Shown in pieces: positions 28,048 through 36,156 of a stretch of DNA of 64,000 bases. Position 1 is the first letter of the stretch. Each line of letters opens with the position of its first letter. The position numbers were made by a program, and so were the translations under genes. The stretch lies in the NCBI RefSeq assembly GCF_030410515.1, contig NZ_JAUHHD010000002.1, positions 351,419-415,418 on the forward strand, in the 5' to 3' direction. Below the pieces are notes generated by a model that was given only the letters and a program-made list of their open reading frames with translations, had not been told where the DNA came from and did not search any database. Origin of the DNA: Arthrobacter sp. YD4. GTDB lineage: Bacteria > Actinomycetota > Actinomycetes > Actinomycetales > Micrococcaceae.

Positions 28048-28412
28048 CTAACCCGCCCTCCGTCGGTGATGGTGGCGCCGCTGATGCGGATGTCGACGCG
28101 GCTCAGCTGCGCGCCGCTGAGCTCCGTAACCCGGCGCAGGATCTGCGCCTTGGCCGCGACGGCACGGTCCTGGATGGGTCCGCCGAAGGACGCCACCCGG
28201 GACGGGTCGCGCAGCACGGACGTCAGCGACGGGACGGCGATGGGGGTGACGAGCGAGAGGGCCAGCAGGCCGTCGTCGTCGGTCCAGTCAGCGCGCACGT
28301 CCTGCGCCGGGACGCCCAGCGCCTCGGCCGCCGCGGCGCGCGCCACCGACGTCAGCGCCTGGGTGTTGATCCGGTTGTGTCCGGCCAGCTGCCGCCCGGT
28401 GGCCACGCTCAT
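28044..28412 (-). CDS. Asp23-operon hypothetical protein
   Basis: A 122-residue soluble protein whose alternating helices and strands (RVDIRISGATI at the end, VRADWTDDDGLLALSLVTPI in the middle) resemble the small alpha/beta fold of Asp23-like and DUF6286 C-terminal domains. No family name is certain. ATG 28412 overlaps the stop of the DUF2273 gene (ATGA). It is conserved in position within these operons in actinobacteria, as far as I recall. Confidence 0.7.
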   Translation of the reverse strand: MSVATGRQLAGHNRINTQALTSVARAAAAEALGVPAQDVRADWTDDDGLLALSLVTPIAVPSLTSVLRDPSRVASFGGPIQDRAVAAKAQILRRVTELSGAQLSRVDIRISGATITDGGRVR

Positions 28413-28600
28413 GAGGACGAGCGCCGGCCGGTGATGGCGTCGAGGACTCCGCGAAGGTCCAGTTTCCCTTCCGCCGCGCGGCCCAGCAGCCCGCCGATCG
28501 CCATGAAGAGCAGGGAACCAAGGAAGCCCCAGGCGCCGAACGCAAAGGACATGAACGCCAGGAACGCTCCGGCGGCAATACCGGCGATGGTGGGACTCAT
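28409..28600 (-). CDS. DUF2273-type small membrane protein
   Basis: 63 residues with two adjacent membrane helices (IAAGAFLAFMSFAFGAWGFLGSLLFMAIGGLLGR) and a charged C-terminus (EGKLDLRGVLDAITGRRSSS). This is the DUF2273 pattern found next to Asp23/Gls24 genes in firmicutes and actinobacteria. It overlaps the Asp23 gene by ATGA. Probably an anchor or partner of the Asp23 protein. Confidence 0.82.
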   Translation of the reverse strand: MSPTIAGIAAGAFLAFMSFAFGAWGFLGSLLFMAIGGLLGRAAEGKLDLRGVLDAITGRRSSS

Positions 28601-29055
28601 TGCAGGACCTCCCGGGTGGGACGGGCGTCCGCGGCCGCCGGCTTGGGCGGGCCGGGGACGAACACGTCGTGGATTTCGACATTGACCTCGATGACCTGCA
28701 GGCCGACAAGTTCTTCCACGGCCGCGTATACCGCGGCGCGGATCTGGTCTGCCAGCGGGTGCAGGGGCGTGCCGTAGAGGGCCACCAGGTCGATGTCCAC
28801 GGCCACCTGGGTCTCACCCACCTCGGCGCGGACGCCCGCGGCGTGGTCCACGCTGCCTACCGCGTCGCGGATGGCACCCAGGGCACGGGACGGGCCGCTG
28901 CCCAACGAGTAAACACCGGGCACGGAGCGGGCGGCGATCCCGGCGACCTTGGCGACGGCGGTCTCGGAAATAACGGTGCGGCCGGAGGCGGCGGACGCCG
29001 CGGCCGGAACCAGCGCGCCGTCGGCAGCGGCCGGGTGGGAATCCTGGTAGTCCAT
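28597..29055 (-). CDS. Asp23/Gls24-family envelope stress protein
   Basis: A 152-residue protein with the Asp23/Gls24 core: GRTVISETAVAKVAGIAARSVPGVYSL, VAVDIDLVALYGTPLHPLADQIRAAVYAAVEELVGLQVIEVNVEIHDV. Family members form cytoplasmic assemblies at the membrane and rise in cell-envelope or alkaline stress. ATG 29055 has GGGAG upstream; it is the first gene of a five-gene operon in which every junction is a 4-nt ATGA overlap. A short N-terminal Ala-rich tail is variable in the family. Confidence 0.9.
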   Translation of the reverse strand: MDYQDSHPAAADGALVPAAASAASGRTVISETAVAKVAGIAARSVPGVYSLGSGPSRALGAIRDAVGSVDHAAGVRAEVGETQVAVDIDLVALYGTPLHPLADQIRAAVYAAVEELVGLQVIEVNVEIHDVFVPGPPKPAAADARPTREVLQ

Positions 29056-29135
29056 GGGGCACTCCCTTCTCTTTTCCACCACCCTAGCCCGTGGGGCCGA
29101 CGATGGGGATGAGGCGGGAGGAACCGTCCGCCGGG

Positions 29136-29600
29136 CTACTTGCAGTTGGCGGCGATCCAGCCGGTGACAGGGGCCATGGCGGCCTGGAATTTGCCACTGC
29201 TGTACACGGTCTGGTCGCTCAGGCCGGCCACGGCCACCTGGTTCAGCTTGCTGAAGGCGGCCTTGAGGCTGTCCGGCACGCGCTCCGCGGTCCGGCTCAG
29301 CTCCGCCTTGTACTGCTCCAGCTCGGCGGTCTTGCCCTGCGCGGCGGACATCGGCAGAAGCGAGGCGCCGGTGGCCTGCTCGGAGATGGTCTTGCAGGCC
29401 TCGGCGGCCGACGGGAAGTCGCCCCACGGGCCGGGGGAGGCGGTGGCGCTGGGCGTTGCGGTGGCAGAGGCCGTGGCGGGCGCGGGAGCGGACGACGCCG
29501 GGGCGGAGGCTTCGGGGGCCGAGCAGGCGGTCAACGCCAGGGCGGAGACGACGGCGGCGAGGGTCAGCGGGCGGGCAACGGCGGGCAGGATGTTCTTCAC
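29136..29600 (-). CDS. Small lipoprotein of unknown function
   Basis: 154 residues from GTG 29600. A signal peptide ends in a lipobox LTAC with Cys26, followed by a Ser/Ala/Pro/Thr linker and a helical domain with two further Cys (AEACKTI and the C-terminal AANCK), perhaps disulfide-bonded. No family was recognised. An in-frame upstream ATG would give 36 extra residues before the signal peptide and is unlikely. Stands alone between the Asp23 operon and the tRNA operon. Confidence 0.75.
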   Translation of the reverse strand: MKNILPAVARPLTLAAVVSALALTACSAPEASAPASSAPAPATASATATPSATASPGPWGDFPSAAEACKTISEQATGASLLPMSAAQGKTAELEQYKAELSRTAERVPDSLKAAFSKLNQVAVAGLSDQTVYSSGKFQAAMAPVTGWIAANCK

Positions 29601-29735
29601 GGTTACTCTTCTGGTCGAGATTGCGCCACGGGGTCCGCAGGACCGGCCGTGGCCTTGGCGTTCTTCCCCAGCGTGCGAGTCTAGCCCGGGGTCCCGGCGT
29701 GTCCCCAAAACGGGCGACCCGGCCCTGGAATGGGC

Positions 29736-29774
29736 TTAAAAGAAGAAAAGCACCAGTCCGAAACGGACTGATGC
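29736..29774 (-). terminator. Rho-independent terminator of the tRNA operon
   Basis: On the minus strand GCATCAGTCCG pairs with CGGACTGGTGC (11 bp, one G-T pair, TTT loop), followed by TTTTCTTCTTTT. It begins 8 nt after the tRNA-Phe gene. Confidence 0.9.
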
Positions 29775-29781
29775 TTCCCAG

Positions 29782-29857
29782 TGGTGGCTCCGACCGGCGT
29801 CGATCCGGTGACCTTTCGATTTTCAGTCGAACGCTCTACCAACTGAGCTACAGAGCC
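29782..29857 (-). tRNA. tRNA-Phe (GAA)
   Basis: A 76-nt cloverleaf. The anticodon loop CTGAAAA between TTCGA and TCGAA gives anticodon GAA. Acceptor GGCTCTG pairs with CGGAGCC, and the T-loop is in the CCGGATCGACGCCGG arm region. The gene encodes its CCA end, unlike the two tRNA genes upstream. Confidence 0.95.
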
Positions 29858-29905
29858 TAGGTGACATGTCACCATGACCGCCGGAATTTCTTCTGGCAAC
29901 CAAAG

Positions 29906-29979
29906 CGACCCTGACGGGACTTGAACCCGCGACCTCCGCCGTGACAGGGCGGCGCGCTAACCAACTGCGCTACAGGGCC
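29906..29979 (-). tRNA. tRNA-Asp (GTC)
   Basis: A 74-nt cloverleaf with anticodon stem CCGCC/GGCGG and loop CTGTCAC, anticodon GTC. T-arm GCGGGTTCAAGTCCCG is canonical. Discriminator G is followed by CTTTG, so CCA is not encoded. Middle gene of the Glu-Asp-Phe operon. Confidence 0.95.
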
Positions 29980-30090
29980 TTGCGTGTACTGCTTGTTACT
30001 GCTTTTCTTGCCCGTGCCGTATCGCTACCGCACTTTTTCAAGGACTCTAGCTTACCAGACTTTTTCACCCGGCTTGACCAGCTCCCAGCG

Positions 30091-30163
30091 TACCCCCAAC
30101 GGGATTCGAACCCGTGCCGCCGCCGTGAAAGGGCGGTGTCCTAGGCCGCTAGACGATGGGGGC
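30091..30163 (-). tRNA. tRNA-Glu (TTC)
   Basis: A 73-nt cloverleaf with anticodon stem CCGCC/GGCGG and loop CTTTCAC, anticodon TTC. Acceptor GCCCCCA pairs with TGGGGGT (terminal G-T), and the T-arm is ACGGGTTCGAATCCCGT. CCA is not encoded. First gene of the tRNA operon. Confidence 0.95.
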
Positions 30164-30262
30164 CAGGACGCCGTCCGGCAAACCATTGATGCCGGGACAA
30201 AAGCCACACGCCGAAGCCGTGATTCCTGCGCCCGCCGGGTTCCTCCGAACTGGACCTCTAAA

Positions 30263-30291
30263 ACTATAGGGCCAAGTTCCGGAAACTCCAA
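30263..30291 (-). promoter_or_regulatory. Promoter of the tRNA Glu-Asp-Phe operon
   Basis: TTGGAG (30291-30286) and TATAGT (30268-30263) on the minus strand are separated by exactly 17 bp. The start would be about 95 nt before tRNA-Glu. It is one of the best sigma-70-type promoters in the window. Confidence 0.75.
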
Positions 30292-30357
30292 AATCGGTTG
30301 CCCAATCCGGGAATAAGCTCTGGACAGGGCCCGCCGGGGTGTGTGGATGATGGTCGG

Positions 30358-31392
30358 ATGGACGCCATCGCAGCCCTCAACGAGATCGCTTTCTGGCTGG
30401 AGCGCGAGCTCGCCGGGACGTACAAGGTGCAGGCTTTCCGGAAGGCGGCCGGCGCCGTCGCAGGCCTCTCCCCTGAGGAGCTCGCGGCCCGGCGGGCGGA
30501 CGGCCGGCTGAAGCGGATGAAGGGCATCGGCGACCGGACGTTCGAGGTGATCGCCCAGGCGGTGGACGGCCGGGTGCCCGACTACCTCGCCGGCTTGAGG
30601 GAACGCGGCGCGGCTCCGCTGGCGGAGGGCGGCCACGAGTTGGCGGCCCGGCTGCGCGGGGACCTGCACAGCCACAGCAACTGGTCCGACGGCGGATCCC
30701 CGATCGAGGCGATGCTGGACGCGGCCCGCACCCTGGGCCGGGAGTACCTCGCCCTGACGGATCATTCGCCGAACCTCAAGGTGGCCAACGGCCTGAGCCC
30801 GGAGCGGCTCGGCGAGCAGCTGGACCTGTTGCCGGGGATCGAGGCGGACCAGGACTACGACGGCCGGGTGCGGACCCGCCTGCTGGCCGGCATCGAGGTG
30901 GACATCCTGGAGGACGGGACCCTTGACCAGAGCCCGGAACTGCTGGGCCGGCTGGACATGGTGGTGGCCAGCGTCCACTCGAAGCTCCGCGCGGACTCCC
31001 GGACCATGACCGCCCGGATGCTCGGGGGTATCCAAGACCCGCACACCCGGATCCTAGGCCACTGCACCGGCCGGCTGCTCTCCGGATCACGGGGGACGCG
31101 GCCGCCGTCGGACTTCGACGCAAAGGCAGTCTTCGCCGCCTGCGCCGAACACGGCGTGGCCGTGGAGATCAACTCCCGCCCCGAACGCCAGGACCCGCCG
31201 GATGAGCTGGTCCAGCTGGCCCTCGAGGCCGGCTGCCTGTTCAGCATCGACAGCGATGCGCACGCCCCGGGCCAACTGGACTTCCTCCAGTACGGCGCGG
31301 AACGGGCGGTGAGCAACGGGGTCCCCGCGGACCGGATCATCACCACCTGGCCGGTGGAGCGACTCCTGGAGTGGGCCGGGCGGGGGCGGTAG
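30358..31392 (+). CDS. PHP-domain phosphoesterase with helix-hairpin-helix N-terminus (PolX C-terminal-like)
   Basis: 344 residues. The N-terminal 110 residues resemble the DNA-binding HhH region of family X polymerases (LKRMKGIGDRTFEVIAQ). From about residue 100 comes a PHP domain with metal motifs LRGDLHSHSNWSDGG, YLALTDHSP, GIEVDIL, VVASVHSK, ILGHCTG, VEINSRP and SIDSDAHA. The polymerase domain is absent, so it is a PHP phosphoesterase or nuclease, possibly in DNA repair. ATG 30358 was chosen as the start of the conserved region. Confidence 0.85.
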   Translation: MDAIAALNEIAFWLERELAGTYKVQAFRKAAGAVAGLSPEELAARRADGRLKRMKGIGDRTFEVIAQAVDGRVPDYLAGLRERGAAPLAEGGHELAARLRGDLHSHSNWSDGGSPIEAMLDAARTLGREYLALTDHSPNLKVANGLSPERLGEQLDLLPGIEADQDYDGRVRTRLLAGIEVDILEDGTLDQSPELLGRLDMVVASVHSKLRADSRTMTARMLGGIQDPHTRILGHCTGRLLSGSRGTRPPSDFDAKAVFAACAEHGVAVEINSRPERQDPPDELVQLALEAGCLFSIDSDAHAPGQLDFLQYGAERAVSNGVPADRIITTWPVERLLEWAGRGR

Positions 31393-31411
31393 CGCACCGC
31401 CGCCCCGCACC

Positions 31412-32014
31412 TCAGGCCAGGAGGGCCACCGCCAGGGCCACCATGACGACGGCGACGCCCGCGTCCAGCACCCGCCAGGCCCCGCGGCGCCGGAAGAGCG
31501 GCGCGAGGTACCGCGCGCCGACGCCCAGGGCAGTGAACCAGAGGATGCTTCCCAGGCCGGCGCCGGCGCCGAACCACCACCGGCCGGGATCGCCCTGGGC
31601 CGCGGCGAGCGAGCCAAGCAGCAGCACGGTATCCAAGTAGACGTGCGGGTTGAGCCAGGTGAAGGCGAGGCAGGCGCCCAGGATCGCCAGCCGCGGCCGG
31701 GGCTGGCCGCCGCCGGAAATTTCCATCCGCTCGCCCCGGAATGCCCGCCGCGACGCCATCAGCCCGTAGGCCAGGAGGAACGCGGCCCCGGCCCACCGGA
31801 TCACGGTGATGGCGGCGGGCGCCCGGTCCAGCAGCACCCCGATCCCGGCGACGCCGGCCAGGATCAGCACCAGGTCCGAGGCGGCGCACACGGCCACCAC
31901 CAGGCCCACATGCGAGCGCTGGATGCCCTGCCGGAGCACGAAGACGTTCTGCGCGCCGATGGCGACAATGAGGGAGAGCCCGGCGGATAGGCCGGTGAGC
32001 AGCGGAAGGATCAC
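31412..32014 (-). CDS. lysE: LysE/ArgO-family amino acid exporter
   Basis: A 200-residue membrane protein with five or six helices and the family motif GLSLIVAIGAQNVFVLRQGI near the N-terminus, then CAASDLVLILAGVAGIG and AWLNPHVYLDTVLLLG-type segments. LysE exporters remove excess lysine and arginine. It is divergent from a LysR regulator of the LysG/ArgP branch 68 bp away, the arrangement known from Corynebacterium lysEG. Confidence 0.92.
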   Translation of the reverse strand: MILPLLTGLSAGLSLIVAIGAQNVFVLRQGIQRSHVGLVVAVCAASDLVLILAGVAGIGVLLDRAPAAITVIRWAGAAFLLAYGLMASRRAFRGERMEISGGGQPRPRLAILGACLAFTWLNPHVYLDTVLLLGSLAAAQGDPGRWWFGAGAGLGSILWFTALGVGARYLAPLFRRRGAWRVLDAGVAVVMVALAVALLA

Positions 32015-32082
32015 CCCGCCACCGTATGCCGCTCGGAAGATTGAAACCAGTTAATGATTCTGCGGCAACATAAGCTGGTCTA

Positions 32083-32964
32083 ATGATGGATATCACGCCG
32101 GAGCAGGCCCGCACGCTGGCGGCCATCGTGGCCGAGGGGAGCTTCGAGGCGGCCGCTGACGAGTTATCCGTCACAGCCTCCGCCGTAAGCCAGCGGATCC
32201 GCGCCCTGGAGACCGCCGTCGGCAGACCCGTGCTGACCCGGGGCCGTCCGCCGGCGCTGACCGACGCCGGCCACGTGGTGGTGCGCTACGCCCGGCGGCT
32301 GGAACTGCTCACCGCGGACCTGGCCGAGGAACTCCAGCCGGCCGGGCCCCATACCGCCCCGCGGCTGACACTGGTGATCAACAGCGATTCCCTGCACACG
32401 TGGGCACTGACCGGAGTGGTGGCGGCCGGTACCGCGGCCCGGCTGGAGATCCTGCGCGAGGACCAGGAGCATTCACTGGACCTGCTCCGGTCCGGGGCGG
32501 CCGCCGCGGCCGTGACCGCCACCGCTGAGCCGGTGCCCGGCTGCACCTCCCGGCGACTCGGGACCATGCGGTACCTGGCGGCCTGCACCCCGGACTTTGC
32601 CCGCCGCTGGTTCCCGGACGGAGTCTCCGCTGACGCCCTGGACCAGGCGCCGATGATGGCCTTCGACCGCAAGGACGACCTTCAGGACCGGTGGCTGGCC
32701 TCGATGCAGTCCTCCGGATCCCGGCCGCCGCGGCACTACATCCCCGCCGCGCAGGAGTTCGCCGACGCCATCCGGCAGGGCCTGGGCTGGGGCCTGATGC
32801 CGGACCTGGAGCTGGACGGGGACCTCCGGTCCGGCCGCCTCGGCCTGCTCTCCCCCGGGACCCCGGTGGACGTGACCCTCTACTGGCAGCAGTGGCGGCA
32901 GGGGTCCGCCGCCCTGACCGGGGTCGCAGACGCCATCCGGGCCGCCGCCAGCGTCCTGCACTGA
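32083..32964 (+). CDS. lysG: LysR-family regulator of the ArgP/LysG branch
   Basis: 293 residues with an N-terminal winged HTH (LAAIVAEGSFEAAADELSVTASAVSQRIRALETAVGRPVLTRGRP) characteristic of ArgP/LysG, and a LysR effector domain. It should activate the divergent lysE gene when basic amino acids accumulate. Two ATG codons are adjacent (32083, 32086). TAAGCT ends 6 nt upstream of the first and there is no Shine-Dalgarno, so the mRNA is probably leaderless. Confidence 0.92.
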   Translation: MMDITPEQARTLAAIVAEGSFEAAADELSVTASAVSQRIRALETAVGRPVLTRGRPPALTDAGHVVVRYARRLELLTADLAEELQPAGPHTAPRLTLVINSDSLHTWALTGVVAAGTAARLEILREDQEHSLDLLRSGAAAAAVTATAEPVPGCTSRRLGTMRYLAACTPDFARRWFPDGVSADALDQAPMMAFDRKDDLQDRWLASMQSSGSRPPRHYIPAAQEFADAIRQGLGWGLMPDLELDGDLRSGRLGLLSPGTPVDVTLYWQQWRQGSAALTGVADAIRAAASVLH

Positions 32965-33053
32965 GCGGGTCCCGCCCCGGCCTGGCAGGAACTCGACGAG
33001 ACGTGGCCGATTTCCGCCAGCCGGGACGCTCCGGCGGGAGCTAGATTGGCACT

Positions 33054-34046
33054 ATGGCAACAACGGCCGGCAACGGCACTGGACTCCCCCAGCACAGCAA
33101 CCTCACGGCACCCGCGGATCCCGCCCTCCCCGAGCCCCCGCGCACCCCGGGCACGCCGCCCGCCGTCAGCGGCCGCGGCATCGCCGCCGTCGTCGTCACC
33201 GTGCTGCTGTGGGCGTCGGCCTTCGTGGGAATCCGCGCCGTCGGCCCCAGCTTCTCCCCCGGCAGCCTCACCCTGGGCCGGCTGGCCGTGGCCGTCGTCG
33301 CGCTGGGCGTGGTGGTGCTGCCCCAGCTGCGCCGCACCGGCATCATCCCGCGGGGCCGCGAATGGTGGCCCATCCTGGCCTACGGGGTGATGTGGTTCGG
33401 CGGCTACAACGTGGCCCTCAACGCCGCCGAGCACCTCCTGGACGCCGGGACGGCCGCGCTGCTGATCAACGTCAACCCGATCCTGGTGGCGGTGATGGCG
33501 GGGATCATCCTCAAGGAAGGCTTCCCGCGCTGGCTGATCATCGGCAGCCTGGTGGCCTTCGGCGGCGTGGCGGTGATCGCGCTCGGTTCCGGGCAGCAGT
33601 CGAAGGGGGACGTGGCCGGCGTGCTGCTCTGCCTGCTGGCCGCCGCCCTCGCCGCCGTCAGCGTCATCATCCAGAAGCCGGTGCTGCGCAAGGTCCCCGC
33701 CGCCCAGGCCACCTGGTTCGGCATCCTCGTGGGCGCGCTGTGCTGCCTGCCCTTCGCGGGCCAGCTCGTCACGGAGGTCCAGGCCGCCCCGCTGCCGGCC
33801 ACCCTGGGGCTGGTCTACCTCGGCGTCTTCCCCACCGCCATCGCGTTCACCACCTGGGCCTATGCGCTGTCCCTGATCGACGCCGGCCGCCTGGCCGCCA
33901 CCACCTACCTGGTGCCGGGCACCACCATCCTCATTTCCTGGCTGCTGCTGGGTGAGATCCCCACCGTGTGGGGACTGGTGGGCGGCGTGATCTGCCTGGC
34001 GGGCGTCGCGCTGACCCGCCGCCGGTCACGTCCGCGCCCGGCGTAG
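33054..34046 (+). CDS. EamA/DMT-superfamily transporter
   Basis: A 330-residue membrane protein with ten predicted helices in two EamA repeats (first ISGRGIAAVVVTVLLWASAFVGIR-type start, second beginning near GDVAGVLLCLLAAALAAVS). These carriers export amino acids or small metabolites, substrate unpredictable. A Pro-rich 40-residue cytoplasmic tail precedes helix 1. TAGATT ends 6 nt before the ATG with no Shine-Dalgarno, suggesting a leaderless mRNA. Confidence 0.88.
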   Translation: MATTAGNGTGLPQHSNLTAPADPALPEPPRTPGTPPAVSGRGIAAVVVTVLLWASAFVGIRAVGPSFSPGSLTLGRLAVAVVALGVVVLPQLRRTGIIPRGREWWPILAYGVMWFGGYNVALNAAEHLLDAGTAALLINVNPILVAVMAGIILKEGFPRWLIIGSLVAFGGVAVIALGSGQQSKGDVAGVLLCLLAAALAAVSVIIQKPVLRKVPAAQATWFGILVGALCCLPFAGQLVTEVQAAPLPATLGLVYLGVFPTAIAFTTWAYALSLIDAGRLAATTYLVPGTTILISWLLLGEIPTVWGLVGGVICLAGVALTRRRSRPRPA

Positions 34047-34055
34047 GGTTTTCCC

Positions 34056-34490
34056 ATGACCGCTTCCCTGCCGCCCGGACTGCCGATCGTACCCGCCGGA
34101 AACGACGACCACGGCGGCGCCGGGTTCTCGATGTCGGCGGACGACTTCGAGACGGCGGTCACTGACGCCCTGGACCGGATCCCCCCGCGGCTGGCCGCGA
34201 CGATGAACAATGTGGCCGTCTTTATCGAAGACGACTACGTCCCGCAGCCCGGCGAGGACCCGGAGACGGTCCTGTTGGGCCTCTACGAGGGCGTGCCCCT
34301 GACCGAGCGGGACTCCTGGTGGGACGCAGGATCGCTGCCGGACCGGATCACCATCTACCGCGGCCCCATCTTGGATCTCTGCGCCTCCCGCGAGGAGGTG
34401 GTGCACGAGGTCACGGTCACGGTGGTGCACGAGATTGCCCATCACTTCGGCATCGACGACGCGCGGCTGCATGAGCTCGGCTGGGGCTGA
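34056..34490 (+). CDS. Minimal zincin metallopeptidase-like protein (DUF1025 type)
   Basis: A 144-residue protein whose C-terminus carries the extended zinc motif HEIAHHFGIDDARLHELGW, with HExxH and a following His/Asp. The rest (VAVFIEDDYVP, LLGLYEGVPLTERDSWWD, ITIYRGPI) matches the small minigluzincin-like family. Targets are unknown. It starts 9 nt after the EamA gene; TAGGGT, which includes that gene's stop codon, ends 6 nt before the ATG, so a separate leaderless transcript is possible. Confidence 0.88.
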   Translation: MTASLPPGLPIVPAGNDDHGGAGFSMSADDFETAVTDALDRIPPRLAATMNNVAVFIEDDYVPQPGEDPETVLLGLYEGVPLTERDSWWDAGSLPDRITIYRGPILDLCASREEVVHEVTVTVVHEIAHHFGIDDARLHELGWG

Positions 34491-34520
34491 GCCGACGCCG
34501 CGACACGCCGGAGCAATCGC

Positions 34521-34549
34521 TTCCGAATGACACTCGTGTTGTTTATGTT
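34521..34549 (+). promoter_or_regulatory. Promoter of the NlpC/P60 gene
   Basis: TTCCGA (34521-34526) and TATGTT (34544-34549) are spaced by 17 bp. ACAC-TC-GTGT (34530-34539) lies in the spacer. Transcription would start near 34556, giving a leader of about 130 nt. Confidence 0.5.
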
Positions 34550-34555
34550 ATTCAT

Positions 34556-34685
34556 GTGACCTCTGTTGCCAAAGTGGCTTTTGGCACGTAGCCTCAAGCC
34601 TGCTGGGCGATCCGCAGAGGGTCTTTTTTCGTTGCCATCACTCCTCCCCTCGCTCGCGCCAGCCTGACTGCAGCGAGGTTTTCCC
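34556..34685 (+). ncRNA. Structured 5' leader of the NlpC/P60 gene, candidate riboswitch-type element
   Basis: GACCTCTG (34558-34565) pairs with CAGAGGGTC (34615-34623, one bulged G), directly followed by six T (34624-34629). It encloses a perfect hairpin TGCCAAA/TTTGGCA (34567-34586). Downstream CCTCGCT (34648-34654) pairs exactly with AGCGAGG (34672-34678), which is the ribosome binding site. A terminator-like stem plus a sequestered RBS suggests regulated expression. It does not match the ydaO (cyclic di-AMP) consensus as I know it. Confidence 0.5.
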
Positions 34686-36143
34686 ATGATCTGGTCCGGA
34701 ACCGGCGGCAGGGCCGCGGCCCTGTGTACCGCCGTCGTCCTCCTGGGTGCCGCCGCGCTCCCGGCGCACGCGGCCACCGCCGCCCCGGCCACCGTCCAGC
34801 GGGTCCCCGCCTCGCCCGAGCTGCCGTCCCCCGAGGAGATCGCCGCCGCGAAGTCCGACGCCGCCGCTGCCGCCGCCGAGGTGGACCGGATCGACGGCCT
34901 CCTTGCCGACGCCTCCGTGGCCCGCGACACCGGCATGGCCGCCTCCCTGGCCGCCAACAACGCCTACACCGATGCGCTGGTGCAGCTGCAGATCCGCAAG
35001 GATGCCGCCGCGCTCGCGGACGCGAAGGCCTCCGCCGCGGAGGCCGAGCAGGCCGAGGCCCGCAAGGTCATCGGGCAGCTCGCCGGCGACCTGTACCGCA
35101 ACGGCGGCATGACTCCGGGCCTGGGCAGCCTGGTGGGCGGCAACGGCGAGACGCTGCAGCAGGCCGCCACGCTGGAATCCGTCGCGGCCAGCCGCACCCG
35201 GGCGTTCCAGGCCGCGGAAACCGCCGCCGCGGCAGCCGCCTCCACCAAAGACGCCGCCGCCGAGGCCCGCCGCGCGGCCGATGACGCCGCGGCCACCGCG
35301 GAATCCCGCAAGTCCGACGCCGAGCGGGCCAACACCGAGCGACAGCGGGCCGTGACCGAGGCCGCGGCGCAGAAGACCGTGCTGGTGGGCCAGCTCGCCA
35401 CCCTCCGCAACACCACCGCCGCCCTCGAGACCGAGCGGGTGGACGGGCTGGAACGCCAGCGCCAGGAGGCGCAGCTGGCCGCGGTGACGGCAGCGGCGGC
35501 CAGGGCCCCGCAGACGGGACAGGCGGGCACCGCCCCGTCCGCGCCGCAGGCGTCGGCGCCGCAGTCCGGGAACCAGCCGGCCGGCACCACCGGAACCCCC
35601 CAGGGAAACTCACCGGGGAACTCTCCGGCGGCCCAACAGCCCGCACCCGCCCAGCCCGCTCCGGCCCAGCCGGCACCGCCGGCCGCCGCGCCCGCACCGG
35701 TCCAGCCGGCTCCCGTCCAGCCCGCCCCGGAACAGCCGGCCCCCGCGCCGGTCCTGCCGCCGTCCACCGGCGGCTCCAACCAGGTGGCGATCTCCTCGGC
35801 CCTGGCCAAGGTGGGCGCGCCCTACTTCTACCAGTACGGCGGCACGGGAGCCTACGGCTTCGACTGCTCAGGGCTGGTCCAGAACGCCTTCGCCGCCGCC
35901 GGCAAACGCCTCCCGCGCACCGCGGCGGACCAGTTCGCCCAGGCGCCGGTGAAGGTTCCGCTCTCCGCCGCCCAGCCGGGCGACCTGTTGGTCTGGGGCT
36001 CCGCCCCAGGCTTCTACCACGTGGCCATTTACCTGGGCGGCGGCCGGGTGGTCCAGGCCCTGAACCCGGACGCCGGCATCACCGTCACGGACATCGCCGC
36101 GATGTCCGGCATGCAGCTCTACCCGTACGCGGCCCGCTACTGA
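34686..36143 (+). CDS. Secreted NlpC/P60 peptidoglycan hydrolase with coiled-coil
   Basis: 485 residues: a signal peptide (cleavage near AHA, residue 28), a long Ala-rich coiled coil (about 50-275), a Pro/Ala/Gln spacer (about 285-355, repeated PAPAQPAP units) and a C-terminal NlpC/P60 domain. The catalytic Cys394 is in YGFDCSGLV and His445 in FYHVAIYLGGG. This is the RipA/PcsB-like plan for cell-separation hydrolases, where the coiled coil controls activity. Its RBS is buried in a leader hairpin. Confidence 0.92.
   Translation: MIWSGTGGRAAALCTAVVLLGAAALPAHAATAAPATVQRVPASPELPSPEEIAAAKSDAAAAAAEVDRIDGLLADASVARDTGMAASLAANNAYTDALVQLQIRKDAAALADAKASAAEAEQAEARKVIGQLAGDLYRNGGMTPGLGSLVGGNGETLQQAATLESVAASRTRAFQAAETAAAAAASTKDAAAEARRAADDAAATAESRKSDAERANTERQRAVTEAAAQKTVLVGQLATLRNTTAALETERVDGLERQRQEAQLAAVTAAAARAPQTGQAGTAPSAPQASAPQSGNQPAGTTGTPQGNSPGNSPAAQQPAPAQPAPAQPAPPAAAPAPVQPAPVQPAPEQPAPAPVLPPSTGGSNQVAISSALAKVGAPYFYQYGGTGAYGFDCSGLVQNAFAAAGKRLPRTAADQFAQAPVKVPLSAAQPGDLLVWGSAPGFYHVAIYLGGGRVVQALNPDAGITVTDIAAMSGMQLYPYAARY
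35640..35760 (+). repeat. Pro/Ala/Gln-rich coding repeat (PAPAQPAP units)
   Basis: Short imperfect repeats encode PAQPAPAQPAP and PVQPAPVQPAPEQPAP between the coiled coil and the NlpC/P60 domain. Such tracts span the cell wall and often vary in length between strains. Confidence 0.7.
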
Positions 36144-36156
36144 CGCGGTCCGGGCG

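Noticed and set aside
34556..34685. Cyclic di-AMP (ydaO) riboswitch
   Set aside because: Gene context fits, but the conserved GGGG/GGGUGAAU-type blocks I know for ydaO are not visible, so only an unnamed structured leader is reported.
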